From assembly GCA_002298165.1 (NCBI GenBank), contig DBMI01000036.1, forward strand, positions 1-19,622: a stretch of DNA of 19,622 nucleotides, read 5' to 3'. Each line of letters opens with the position of its first letter. The first letter of the stretch is position 1. The notes under the pieces are model-generated. The model had not been told where the DNA came from, made no database searches, and saw only the letters and a list, made by a program, of their open reading frames with translations. The DNA is from Desulfarculales bacterium UBA702 (GTDB taxonomy: Bacteria; Desulfobacterota; Syntrophobacteria; Syntrophobacterales; Syntrophobacteraceae). The translations under genes and the position numbers were made by a program. Positions 7,865 to 14,503 of this stretch are shown one piece after another.

Positions 7865-8404
7865 ATGAACATCGAAGAGAAAGTAGAAGAGATCAGGCAG
7901 AGGGCCAAAAAGAATTTTTCTCTCGGGTACAACTGTGCCGAGTGCGTCACCGAAGCAGTCCTGTCGCTTATAGATACAGGACTTCCACCGGAGGTGAAAA
8001 AGCTTGCGACCGGCTTCGGGGGCGGAATGGGGCTTTTTGGAGATACCTGCGGCGCGGTTGCCGGAGCGCTTATGGCGGTGGGCGCTGTCCACGGCAGAAG
8101 CTCTTTGCCGGAGGGCGAAGGCAAAGAGGCCCTGATGAAATCCAAGGAGCAGTTATACGGAAAACCTGGTCTCTACAGGCTTTTTAACCAGCTTCCCAAC
8201 ATGGTGAAGGCCAAGTATGGAAAAACCCTGTGTCGGGAATTTACTGCCAAATGGCAAAGCGAATGGCTTTGTCGAGATCATGCCCTTTTTTGCCGCGAAC
8301 TGATAACGGATGCCGCCGGATTTGCCGCCGAGCTGATCCTGTCGGACCGAAATGAGCTGGGATCGAGACCTTTTGGCGAAAATGTTGAAAATCTGTCGGA
8401 GTAG
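7865..8404 (+). CDS. C_GCAxxG_C_C family Cys-rich (redox-type) protein
   Basis: A 179-residue protein of the C_GCAxxG_C_C family. The motif cysteines are visible in GYNCAECV, in GDTCGAVAGALMA (the core of the family signature), and in the C-terminal CRDHALFCRE; an extra Cys occurs in KTLCREF. The family is found mostly in anaerobes and is suspected of redox or metal roles, with no settled reaction. I chose ATG 7865 because CGGAGG lies 9 bases upstream. An upstream in-frame TTG at 7715 would force translation through the palindromic repeat and is not credible. Lying between the dehydratase subunits and the activases, it may deliver electrons to, or assemble, that complex (inference). Confidence 0.85.
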   Translation: MNIEEKVEEIRQRAKKNFSLGYNCAECVTEAVLSLIDTGLPPEVKKLATGFGGGMGLFGDTCGAVAGALMAVGAVHGRSSLPEGEGKEALMKSKEQLYGKPGLYRLFNQLPNMVKAKYGKTLCREFTAKWQSEWLCRDHALFCRELITDAAGFAAELILSDRNELGSRPFGENVENLSE

Positions 8405-8428
8405 CTGCAACTCCACGGGAGGCCGCGA

Positions 8429-9298
8429 ATGTTTGTCGCCGGCATAGATATCGGTTCCACCATCACCAAGATCGTCATCAGTAACGGGATGGAAGTTCGG
8501 GCCGCCATGATAACCCCCACTGGCCCCGAACACCGCCGCCTTGCCTTTCGCGTCATGGACGACGCCCTGGCAAGCTGCTTTCTCTCTTTCAACGAGGTCG
8601 AGTACATAGTCGCGACAGGCTATGGAAGAATCAATGTCCCGTTTGCCGATCAGCAGGTCACAGAGATCACTTGCCACATGCGGGGCGTTCACTGCCTTTT
8701 TCCCGAGGTCAGGACCATCATCGATATAGGCGGGCAGGATTCAAAGGGAATCAAGATCAAAGACGGCAAGCAGGTGGACTTTATCATGAACGATAAATGT
8801 GCCGCCGGGACAGGCAGATTTTTCGAAGTCATGACCGACGTGCTCGGGGTAAAACTCGAGGAAATCGGTCCGATGTCACTGAAATCGGAAAAGCCTGCCT
8901 CAATAAGCAGCCTTTGCACTGTCTTCGCCGAACAGGAAGTCTATTTGCGCCTCTCCGAGGGAGCATCGGTCGAAGATATACTGGCCGGGCTCCATAAAGC
9001 CAATGCAAGCCGCATCCATTCGATGATCGGAAAGCTCAGGATCGAAAGGGAGGTGGCCATGACGGGCGGAGGGGCCAAAAACATCGGTCTGGTAAAAGCA
9101 ATGGAGGACAGAATAGGGTTCCCGATCGTAGTGCCTCCCGAACCGCTGATTACGGGCGCTCTCGGGGCCGCCCTGATCGCCAGGGAAGTCGCGGCAAGGC
9201 TGACTCCCGATCAACTGCGGGAGAAAAAAGAGAAGAGGCGCCTGGAAGCCGTCACATTCTTCGACGATCCCAAACCCGGAAAAGAAAGATTGCTTTAG
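8429..9298 (+). CDS. BadF/BadG/HgdC-type ATPase activase, canonical copy
   Basis: A 289-residue ASKHA-fold ATPase. It holds a [4Fe-4S] cluster at a dimer interface and injects a low-potential electron into the dehydratase/reductase at the cost of ATP. Phosphate-1 motif GIDIGSTITK (residues 5-14), phosphate-2 motif DIGGQDSK (99-106) and adenosine-side MTGGGAKN are all canonical. The two cluster cysteines are C124 (NDKCAAGTGR) and C163 (SLCTVFAE), 39 residues apart as in HgdC. A short charged tail extends past residue 255. The start is preceded by CGGGAGG. A second, divergent activase follows 28 bases later, which suggests a heterodimer as in BcrA/BcrD. Confidence 0.9.
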   Translation: MFVAGIDIGSTITKIVISNGMEVRAAMITPTGPEHRRLAFRVMDDALASCFLSFNEVEYIVATGYGRINVPFADQQVTEITCHMRGVHCLFPEVRTIIDIGGQDSKGIKIKDGKQVDFIMNDKCAAGTGRFFEVMTDVLGVKLEEIGPMSLKSEKPASISSLCTVFAEQEVYLRLSEGASVEDILAGLHKANASRIHSMIGKLRIEREVAMTGGGAKNIGLVKAMEDRIGFPIVVPPEPLITGALGAALIAREVAARLTPDQLREKKEKRRLEAVTFFDDPKPGKERLL

Positions 9299-9326
9299 AA
9301 ACCCTCGACATGGAAGTGATCGAATC

Positions 9327-10106
9327 ATGGGATACACCGCGGGGTTAGATATAGGATCGGCCTACTCCAAGGCGGTAATACTCGAAGACGGGGAATTGGT
9401 GTCCTACTATGTAAAGCCCACCGGCGGCAAATTCGCCTTATCCGCCGATCTCGTCCTCGAAGAAGCCCTACAGAAGGTCGGACTTTCTCTTGCTAAATTG
9501 AGGTACATAGGTGCATGTGGCCTCGGAGTCACCTTTATCTCGGAGACCTTTAACAAGGTAACAGAACTTTCCTGCCACACCCGGGGAGTCCATTACCTGA
9601 TGCCGACAGTGCGCACGGTAATCGAAATAGGCAACCAGTCGGCTCGCGTGATGAAAACGACGCCCAAAGGCAAGGTGGCCGACAGCATTATCAGCGACAA
9701 ATGCGCAACCGGCAGCGGCCGCATCATGCATATTATGGCAAAGGTGCTAAGGACCGATCTCGAAGATTTCAGCAGATTATCGGATAAGGCTACCAAACCG
9801 GCAAAATTCACCACCAACTGCGCCGTATTCCTGGAAACCGAGGCCATCTCAAGAGTTGCCGAAGGAACCCCCAAGGAAGATATAATCGCCGGATTAAACC
9901 AGACCCTCGCTGGAAAAATCAGCGCGATGGTGCACCGCATGAAAATCGAAGCCGACTGCGTAATGACCGGCGGCGTAGCCCTAAACGCCGGCCTGGTATC
10001 AATCATGGAAAAGGAACTCGGCCACAAAATCCAGGTCCCCGATGAACCTATGATAACCGGGGCAATTGGCGCGGCACTTATTACTGCCGAGAAGGCGGAG
10101 AATTGA
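9327..10106 (+). CDS. BadF/BadG/HgdC-type ATPase activase, divergent copy
   Basis: A 259-residue paralogue of the preceding protein. Both interface cysteines are kept at C126 (SDKCATGSGR) and C165 (TNCAVFLE), again 39 residues apart. GLDIGSAYSK and MTGGVALN are also retained. The phosphate-2 motif is changed from DIGGQDSK to EIGNQSAR (residues 100-107), which may alter ATP hydrolysis. The C-terminal tail of the first copy is missing. The start has only a weak ribosome-binding site (GGAAGTGAT). It is the last gene of the operon and is followed by a strong hairpin. Two unlike activases in series resemble BzdP/BzdQ of class I benzoyl-CoA reductase rather than the single homodimeric HgdC of 2-hydroxyglutaryl-CoA dehydratase. 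Confidence 0.88.
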   Translation: MGYTAGLDIGSAYSKAVILEDGELVSYYVKPTGGKFALSADLVLEEALQKVGLSLAKLRYIGACGLGVTFISETFNKVTELSCHTRGVHYLMPTVRTVIEIGNQSARVMKTTPKGKVADSIISDKCATGSGRIMHIMAKVLRTDLEDFSRLSDKATKPAKFTTNCAVFLETEAISRVAEGTPKEDIIAGLNQTLAGKISAMVHRMKIEADCVMTGGVALNAGLVSIMEKELGHKIQVPDEPMITGAIGAALITAEKAEN

Positions 10107-10172
10107 TTAATTATTCGATCATCTGATTTGTCGTTATATTAAGTCTCACGCAAACCTTTTAAATTCCCTTCC

Positions 10173-10198
10173 GAAATGCCTCCTTCTGGAGGCATTTC
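10173..10198 (+). terminator. Hairpin terminator of the catabolic operon
   Basis: A perfect 11-bp stem GAAATGCCTCC / GGAGGCATTTC with a TTCT loop lies 66 bases after the last activase stop. The downstream T run is short (CGTTATATATCTT), so intrinsic efficiency may be moderate. No gene overlaps it. Confidence 0.7.
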
Positions 10199-10253
10199 CG
10201 TTATATATCTTAGCCACTTACGTTTTGATCCCCATGCATCCAAAAAACACACG

Positions 10254-10269
10254 TACTACTGTTGTAGTA
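10254..10269 (+). promoter_or_regulatory. Possible operator upstream of the toxin-antitoxin promoter
   Basis: TACTAC-TGTT-GTAGTA, a 6-bp inverted repeat, sits immediately 5' of the -35 box of the toxin-antitoxin promoter. Such a position suits autoregulation by the antitoxin's DNA-binding domain. No binding evidence is available. Confidence 0.35.
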
Positions 10270-10270
10270 T

Positions 10271-10299
10271 TTGACAACATCCATATGTGTTGGTATATT
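10271..10299 (+). promoter_or_regulatory. Near-consensus sigma-70 promoter of the toxin-antitoxin pair
   Basis: A perfect -35 TTGACA (10271-10276), an exact 17-base spacer, and -10 TATATT (10294-10299). Transcription should begin about seven bases later, at or next to the ATG at 10307, which predicts a leaderless mRNA. Confidence 0.75.
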
Positions 10300-10306
10300 C
10301 TCCAAC

Positions 10307-10588
10307 ATGGATGCTGAACTCATGCTCAATGAACGCCATGTTGTCTCCGAAAATGCTTTTGTGGAAATGGTAGTATGGCGCCTGCCATCACCTGTCACGG
10401 GCAGTCGGCATGGTTTTAAGTACCGGCTGGCCTTTGTTGTGAGTGGCCGTTGTGTTTTGCGCTACGATAACGAGCACGGCAAGGGCGATCATAAGCACGT
10501 GGGCGAGAAGGACATGCCTTATGTGTTCACCACGCCACAATCCCTGCTTCTCGATTTTTGGAATGATGTGGATAGTTGGAGGTCTTAA
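10307..10588 (+). CDS. TumE-family toxin-like protein (DUF6516)
   Basis: A 93-residue protein resembling the TumE family of putative toxins. Recognisable segments are VEMVVWRLPSPV (residues 19-30), SRHGFKYRLAFV (33-44) and YDNEHGKGDHKHVGEKD (53-69), with a C-terminal LLLDFWNDV helix. I chose ATG 10307 because family members begin with a short helix such as MxAELLL, and because the predicted transcription start falls here. An upstream TTG at 10271 coincides with the -35 box. There is no Shine-Dalgarno sequence. The DNA-binding partner begins one base after its stop. The activity of the family is not well established, so 'toxin' is a family-level assignment. Confidence 0.8.
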   Translation: MDAELMLNERHVVSENAFVEMVVWRLPSPVTGSRHGFKYRLAFVVSGRCVLRYDNEHGKGDHKHVGEKDMPYVFTTPQSLLLDFWNDVDSWRS

Positions 10589-10589
10589 C

Positions 10590-10931
10590 ATGCGTATCGT
10601 CACATTGGTAATATCTTCCAGAGAATCAACCGGCCAACGCTTCTCGCGAGCTTTCGAGGGAGAAGCGCAAGGGAATGTGATTAGCTTCGAATCTCCCGCG
10701 CTTCTTTTCAAGGCACTGACAGGCAAGCGCTGGGAGTTACTCAACCTCATGACCGGGGCGGGTCCAATAACGATTCGCGAGGCGGCACGCAGGTCGGGAC
10801 GAGACGTTAAAGCAGTTCACAGTGACGTGCACGCGCTTTTGAACATCGGTATATTGCAAAAGACCGAAAAGGGTCTAATCGAGTTCCCTTTCGATGCCGT
10901 GCATGTGGACTTTACTCTGAAAGCCGCATGA
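10590..10931 (+). CDS. TumA-like antitoxin, winged-HTH DNA-binding protein
   Basis: A 113-residue protein resembling the HVO_A0114-type DNA-binding partner found next to TumE. Residues 46-100 (KRWELLNLM ... TIREAARRSGRDVKAVHSDVHALLNIGIL) look like a MarR-type winged helix, ending in a beta wing and a hydrophobic tail. ATG 10590 is preceded by GGAGG inside the toxin's last codons and starts one base after the toxin stop, so the two genes are translationally coupled. It probably neutralises the toxin and represses the promoter, perhaps at the 10254-10269 inverted repeat. Toxin-first order is typical of this family. Confidence 0.8.
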   Translation: MRIVTLVISSRESTGQRFSRAFEGEAQGNVISFESPALLFKALTGKRWELLNLMTGAGPITIREAARRSGRDVKAVHSDVHALLNIGILQKTEKGLIEFPFDAVHVDFTLKAA

Positions 10932-11093
10932 TCCTGAAGGATTCTACTCTGAACGTGCATGAAATTGACAAGACTATATCCTGATTCCTGTGCAATGGAG
11001 AAAGCTGTTAAGAAACCTGAAGGCTTATAGGTTAGGCGGCCCGGATAACTTTTGTGACCGTGCCCGAAGAGCAGTATGCCCATTGTTGATGTA

Positions 11094-11480
11094 TTACTCA
11101 CCGGGAGTAATGCAGTTGGAAGGCTCCGAAGCCAGTCCAGTCCCAACGGAATTGGTGGCGGTTACAGTAAATGTATATTTTTTCCCATTGGTCAAACCGT
11201 TCACAACCACAGGGCTTTTCTTCCCATTGACCTTGATGCCGCCTGGACGCGATTTAACCGTGTAGTATAATACCGGATTCCCACCATCTGTTTTTGGGGG
11301 TGCGAATTCAATTGTCGCCATGCCGTTCCCGGCGGTTGCCTTTACATCTCGCGGTGGAGAGGGCATAAGAAGCTGTGATGGGACACTGATACCCAATCCT
11401 GCTCCGCCTCTAAATCCCCATGACGGAGAGGTCGTCAGGAAGATACCTAAAACTGCAATTGTAACGGCTTTTCCGATCAT
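11094..11480 (-). CDS. Small secreted fibronectin type III protein
   Basis: A 128-residue protein with an N-terminal signal peptide (MIGKAVTIAVLGIFLTTSPSWG) and one fibronectin type III domain over about residues 36-126 (PPRDVKATAGNGMATIEFAPP ... GLTNGKKYTFTVTATNSVGTG). The ATG at 11480 is fixed by AGGAGGTGA seven bases upstream, an almost ideal ribosome-binding site. A further in-frame ATG ten codons upstream would place that site inside the gene. No anchor or catalytic domain is present, so it is probably periplasmic or extracellular. Its function is unknown. It stands alone on the minus strand between the toxin-antitoxin pair and the isochorismatase-fold gene. Confidence 0.85.
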   Translation of the reverse strand: MIGKAVTIAVLGIFLTTSPSWGFRGGAGLGISVPSQLLMPSPPRDVKATAGNGMATIEFAPPKTDGGNPVLYYTVKSRPGGIKVNGKKSPVVVNGLTNGKKYTFTVTATNSVGTGLASEPSNCITPGE

Positions 11481-11518
11481 GAAATCACCTCCTGAATAAC
11501 CTTTTGTCATACCTTATT

Positions 11519-11527
11519 AATATAGCA
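11519..11527 (-). promoter_or_regulatory. Extended -10 promoter for the FN3 protein gene
   Basis: On the minus strand TGCTATATT (TGn plus -10) lies about 39 bases upstream of the ATG. It resembles the extended -10 seen before the MBL hydrolase. No -35 is apparent. Confidence 0.4.
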
Positions 11528-11564
11528 AATTGATGGCTTGGATAGCTTCTATAGTGCCCCGGAG

Positions 11565-11594
11565 TCGATTATGACCTCTTGCGGGCTTTATAAT
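11565..11594 (+). promoter_or_regulatory. Possible promoter for the isochorismatase-fold gene
   Basis: A perfect TATAAT (11589-11594) has a weak -35 (TCGATT, 3 of 6 matches) 18 bases upstream. The leader would be about 90 bases and contains an imperfect hairpin, CTCAACGCG (11632-11640) with CGCGGGTTGAG (11653-11663). Moderate support only. Confidence 0.35.
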
Positions 11595-11690
11595 AATGCT
11601 AATCTTGCGATTGGGTAGTCTCCTGTGCCTGCTCAACGCGCATCGAAGCTTTCGCGGGTTGAGGACCTGCCCTGAGAAGAAGGAAATGAG

Positions 11691-12302
11691 ATGCCGATTC
11701 AGGACCCGGATCTGCACGGAAGCGCACCAGATGAATTCCCGGTGGTGCTTCTAATCATCGATGCCATAAACGATCTCGAATATGAAGGGGGGCAGGACCT
11801 TCTAAAATATGCGCTTCCAATGGCGGAAAAGATCCGTGGCCTCAAAGAGCGCGCTCGGGCAATCGGGATTCCGGTGGTTTACGTAAACGACAACTTCGGT
11901 AAGTGGAGGTCGGACTTCAGCGCGCTGGTCAAGCACTGCCTGGAGGACAAGGCCCGCGGCGCCCCGATAGCTGCTCTGCTGAAGCCCGGAAAAGAAGATT
12001 ACTTTGTTCTAAAACCTAAGAACTCGGGGTTCTTTTCCACAAATCTCGAATTATTGCTTAAGCATCTCAGGGCAAGAACGCTGATTTTGACTGGAATGGC
12101 CGCGGATAACTGCATCCTCTTTACGGCAGGCGATGCCTACCTTCGCGACTATGAATTGATAATACCTTCCGATTGCGTAGCTTCTTTCGATCCGCAAGAT
12201 AAGGCCCAGGCTCTTTCCATAATGGAGAAGTCACTCAAGGCAGAAATAAGGCCCTCAGAAGAACTGGATTTAAGAAGTGTTGTCGGTAAGGCCGGTAAAT
12301 GA
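11691..12302 (+). CDS. Isochorismatase-fold cysteine hydrolase
   Basis: A 203-residue cytoplasmic hydrolase of the isochorismatase/nicotinamidase superfamily. The catalytic triad is visible as D24 (LLIIDAIND), K108 (VLKPKNSGFF) and nucleophile C141 in GMAADNCILFTAGDAY, with the cis-peptide region GMAAD just before it. The first motif reads DAINDLEY rather than the common DMQNDF, so this is a divergent branch. The start is supported by AGAAGGAAATGAG. No signal peptide or metal-binding extension is seen. Family members hydrolyse amides, ureas or vinyl ethers, and the substrate cannot be deduced. A hairpin with a T run follows the stop. Confidence 0.88.
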   Translation: MPIQDPDLHGSAPDEFPVVLLIIDAINDLEYEGGQDLLKYALPMAEKIRGLKERARAIGIPVVYVNDNFGKWRSDFSALVKHCLEDKARGAPIAALLKPGKEDYFVLKPKNSGFFSTNLELLLKHLRARTLILTGMAADNCILFTAGDAYLRDYELIIPSDCVASFDPQDKAQALSIMEKSLKAEIRPSEELDLRSVVGKAGK

Positions 12303-12331
12303 ATGCCTCGGCTCCAGTAGAGAAGCAAAGG

Positions 12332-12369
12332 TTGGGCACGGTTTTGGGTCTGTTGCCCAAATAGTTTTT
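12332..12369 (+). terminator. Possible terminator after the isochorismatase-fold gene
   Basis: A TTGGGCA / TGCCCAA stem (12332-12338 with 12354-12360) with a 15-base loop, followed by ATAGTTTTT. The stem is short and the loop long, so the call is tentative. Confidence 0.4.
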
Positions 12370-12411
12370 CGAAAAAACGCTAAGGAAATTGGATGGCACG
12401 AACCTGATTAA

Positions 12412-12524
12412 CGTCATTCCCGCAGCGCTTCTGGGCGGGAATCCAGTGTCTCTGCTTCGAGAGACCAATGATATCGGGATTTAAAGCCGCTGGATTCCCG
12501 CCCAGAAGCGCTGCTGGAATGACG
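12412..12524. repeat. 113-bp inverted-repeat element with dRS3-like arms
   Basis: Two 35-base arms (12412-12446 and 12490-12524) are reverse complements of one another except for one base. Each arm begins or ends with CGTCATTCC, contains the ATTCCCGC ... GGGAAT palindrome and finishes with ATCCAG. The 43-base centre has its own 6-bp hairpin, GTCTCT / AGAGAC. The outer sequence matches the shorter element at 19350-19377. I saw no coding capacity and no convincing target-site duplication. It is probably a miniature, non-autonomous repeat. Confidence 0.85.
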
Positions 12525-12624
12525 ATATTCGAAGCTCAGATCCCGATAGATCATGCAGCGGGTTTGGGCAACAAACCCTCTTTAAGTGCCCACCGAACCT
12601 TAGTCTCCTAAAAGAGGTGGGCAG

Positions 12625-12864
12625 ATGAAGCCGTGGCATCCTTTGGGAATAGACGCAGTCGCAGTGGAAGTTGGGATGAAGGTGGATATCTCTTCTGGGC
12701 TGCCATATTTCGCGATGGTGGTATCGCCTGACAATATTGTGCGCGAAAACAAGGATCAGGGTCAAGATTCAGCGGTCCGCAATTCGTCATCCCTTTACCT
12801 TAGGGCAATAATGTCCCGGATCCCTGCAATAACATGGAAACTGGAACCGCTTTCTGCAATATGA
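12625..12864 (+). pseudogene. Truncated 5' fragment of a second comM-like gene
   Basis: The 79-codon frame reproduces the start of the intact ComM encoded at 14504. LGIDAVAVEV, VDISSGLPYFA, PDNIVRENKD and NSS align to LGIDAVAVEV, VDISSGLPYFA, PDSIVRESKD and NSG. The similarity also covers the upstream CCTAAAAGAGG and stops near base 12795. After that the frame continues about 20 unrelated codons to a stop. A two-codon insertion and a four-codon deletion are present, and many differences are synonymous, so the source was a diverged functional comM and not a recent copy. All ATPase and C-terminal domains are missing. It may still be translated, but no function is likely. Confidence 0.8.
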
Positions 12865-12888
12865 AAATCATTAAAGGAGCAAAACGGG

Positions 12889-14097
12889 ATGAGCGAGAGG
12901 CGAGTCGAAATAGATTGGCTGAGGGTATTCGCGATGCTTGCCGTTTTCGTCTTCCACTGCACGCGCTTTTTCGACCCGCTCGCTTGGCATCTGAAAAATG
13001 CCGATCAAAGCAGCAGTCTGCTCCGGGTGACGATCAGCCTGATTATCCCATGGATCATGGAACTCTTCTTCCTTGTTTCGGGAGTTGGCGCCTGGTATGC
13101 ACTGAAATCGAGGACTGCCGGCAAGTTCATCCTGGAACGTATCAAGAGGCTCCTGATACCCCTCTATACCGTTGGCTTATTCATTTTGCTGCCGCCCCAA
13201 TTCTACTTCGATCAACTTACAAGTGCTGGGTATAGCGGTACTTTCGCTCAGATTCTTCCGAACTATTTTGCCAGCTTCAGACCACCTGGCATATCGGAGT
13301 GGTATTATATGCTGCCGCTTCCTTTCGCCGGTCATTTGTGGTTTCTGAAAAGTCTTTTCCTGATTTCTCTTATCAGCCTCCCTTTGCTGCTGTGGCTGAA
13401 AAGCGACAACGGGCGGCGATGGATTTCGATGCTCGCCGACTGGTGCAACCGCCCGGGCGGGTTGTTCCTTTTCATTGTACCTTTGTTCCTGACGCGTGCC
13501 GTTTCGGGAGGGTTTCTGCAAGCCCAATCATGTTGGGCCGGCTTCGTGTGGTACCTGATCTACTTTGTAATAGGCTATGTCATTGCGTCCGAGAAGCGAT
13601 TCACCGAAGCCTTCAGGAAAAATGCACCAATCTGCCTTGCCATTTGGGTTGCAACTTCCTTCCTGCACATGTACCAGGTCATGGATGTCCTCAATTATGC
13701 GCTATCACCCCACCAGCACACCTCCATCATGTACACTCTTTTTCAGTTCACATGGACCGTCAGCGGATGGAGCGCGGTCGTATTTATGATGGGCTTCGGG
13801 GCCATGTACCTGAAATCCGAAAACAGGGTGCTGGATTACGGTAACGAGGCTGTGCTTCCATTTTACCTCCTCCATCAAACGATAATTCTTATCGTCGGCT
13901 ATTTTGTCATTCGGTGGGATATGGATATTTTGCTTAAATTCGTTATCGTCACTTCGGTTTCATTTCCTCTTGTTCTTGCTTTGTACGAACTTCTGGTAAG
14001 GCGCTTTGGACCGATGCGGTTTCTTTTCGGAATGAGCCCGAAGAGGCCGCAGAAACCATCCCACGTGGATTCAGTCGTCATTACCGCGCGGCAATGA
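12889..14097 (+). CDS. Membrane acyltransferase-3 family protein
   Basis: A 402-residue polytopic inner-membrane protein of the acyltransferase-3 family (OpgC/OafA-like), which moves acyl or succinyl groups onto glycans or lipids. It begins with EIDWLRVFAMLAVFVFHCTRFF, where H23 is the conserved His at the end of the first membrane helix. R107-containing and later hydrophobic stretches give about ten membrane segments, for example around residues 49-66, 85-101, 147-168, 190-205, 217-233, 285-303 and 318-338. The ATG follows AAAGGAG at good distance. It is flanked by the comM fragment and intact comM and has no obvious glycan genes nearby, so the acceptor cannot be named. Confidence 0.85.
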   Translation: MSERRVEIDWLRVFAMLAVFVFHCTRFFDPLAWHLKNADQSSSLLRVTISLIIPWIMELFFLVSGVGAWYALKSRTAGKFILERIKRLLIPLYTVGLFILLPPQFYFDQLTSAGYSGTFAQILPNYFASFRPPGISEWYYMLPLPFAGHLWFLKSLFLISLISLPLLLWLKSDNGRRWISMLADWCNRPGGLFLFIVPLFLTRAVSGGFLQAQSCWAGFVWYLIYFVIGYVIASEKRFTEAFRKNAPICLAIWVATSFLHMYQVMDVLNYALSPHQHTSIMYTLFQFTWTVSGWSAVVFMMGFGAMYLKSENRVLDYGNEAVLPFYLLHQTIILIVGYFVIRWDMDILLKFVIVTSVSFPLVLALYELLVRRFGPMRFLFGMSPKRPQKPSHVDSVVITARQ

Positions 14098-14503
14098 AGA
14101 AGACGTCCACCCTACCAGCCCGTTGCACTGCGCGCCCGGAATGCCGCCTAAGGGCGGGACCGGGCTACCCGCTAACCGATATTCCTTCATCCAAATAATA
14201 TCCATCCAAGCACCAAAACGGTCCTCCCGTTTATGGTAATATGCCGCCGGGAGCCATCGATGTTCAGTGTCCCAAAAGGAGCCAAGCAAATGCTTCTGAT
14301 AAGAGCTTGCGGAAGAAGGGTGTGAAGGTATTTTGTTTCGTTTAGCAGTGAAAATGACGTTTACGCTTCCGCTATGTCCACCTACGAGCTAATGCTCATT
14401 TTTAATCTCTTAAGTTCTGTTGATATCTCTTCCCATCTATGCCAATAATGCCCGACGATTACGGGCCTTAGCAAGCAATTTCCTAAAAGAGGACCGCAAC
14501 TGA
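14098..14503. other. Intergenic region between the acyltransferase gene and comM
   Basis: 406 bases without a supported gene. A small hairpin, CCGCC-TAAG-GGCGG (14144-14157), could help terminate the upstream gene. An ATG at 14290 has AAAGGAG before it but opens only 11 codons. Near the right end CCTTAGCAAGC...CCTAAAAGAGG resembles the sequence in front of the comM fragment at 12599-12617. I see no clear promoter for comM. Confidence 0.6.

Noticed and set aside
11511..11690. Possible riboswitch in the divergent spacer between the FN3 and isochorismatase genes.
   Set aside because: A hairpin can be drawn, but no known riboswitch core (such as GEMM or others) is recognisable on either strand.
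12412..12524. CRISPR-like repeat pair.
   Set aside because: There are only two arms, in opposite orientation, with no regular direct repeats or cas genes.
14290..14325. Eleven-codon open frame with a good AAAGGAG before its ATG.
   Set aside because: Too short to support as a gene, with no regulatory context (no amino-acid biosynthesis gene follows).
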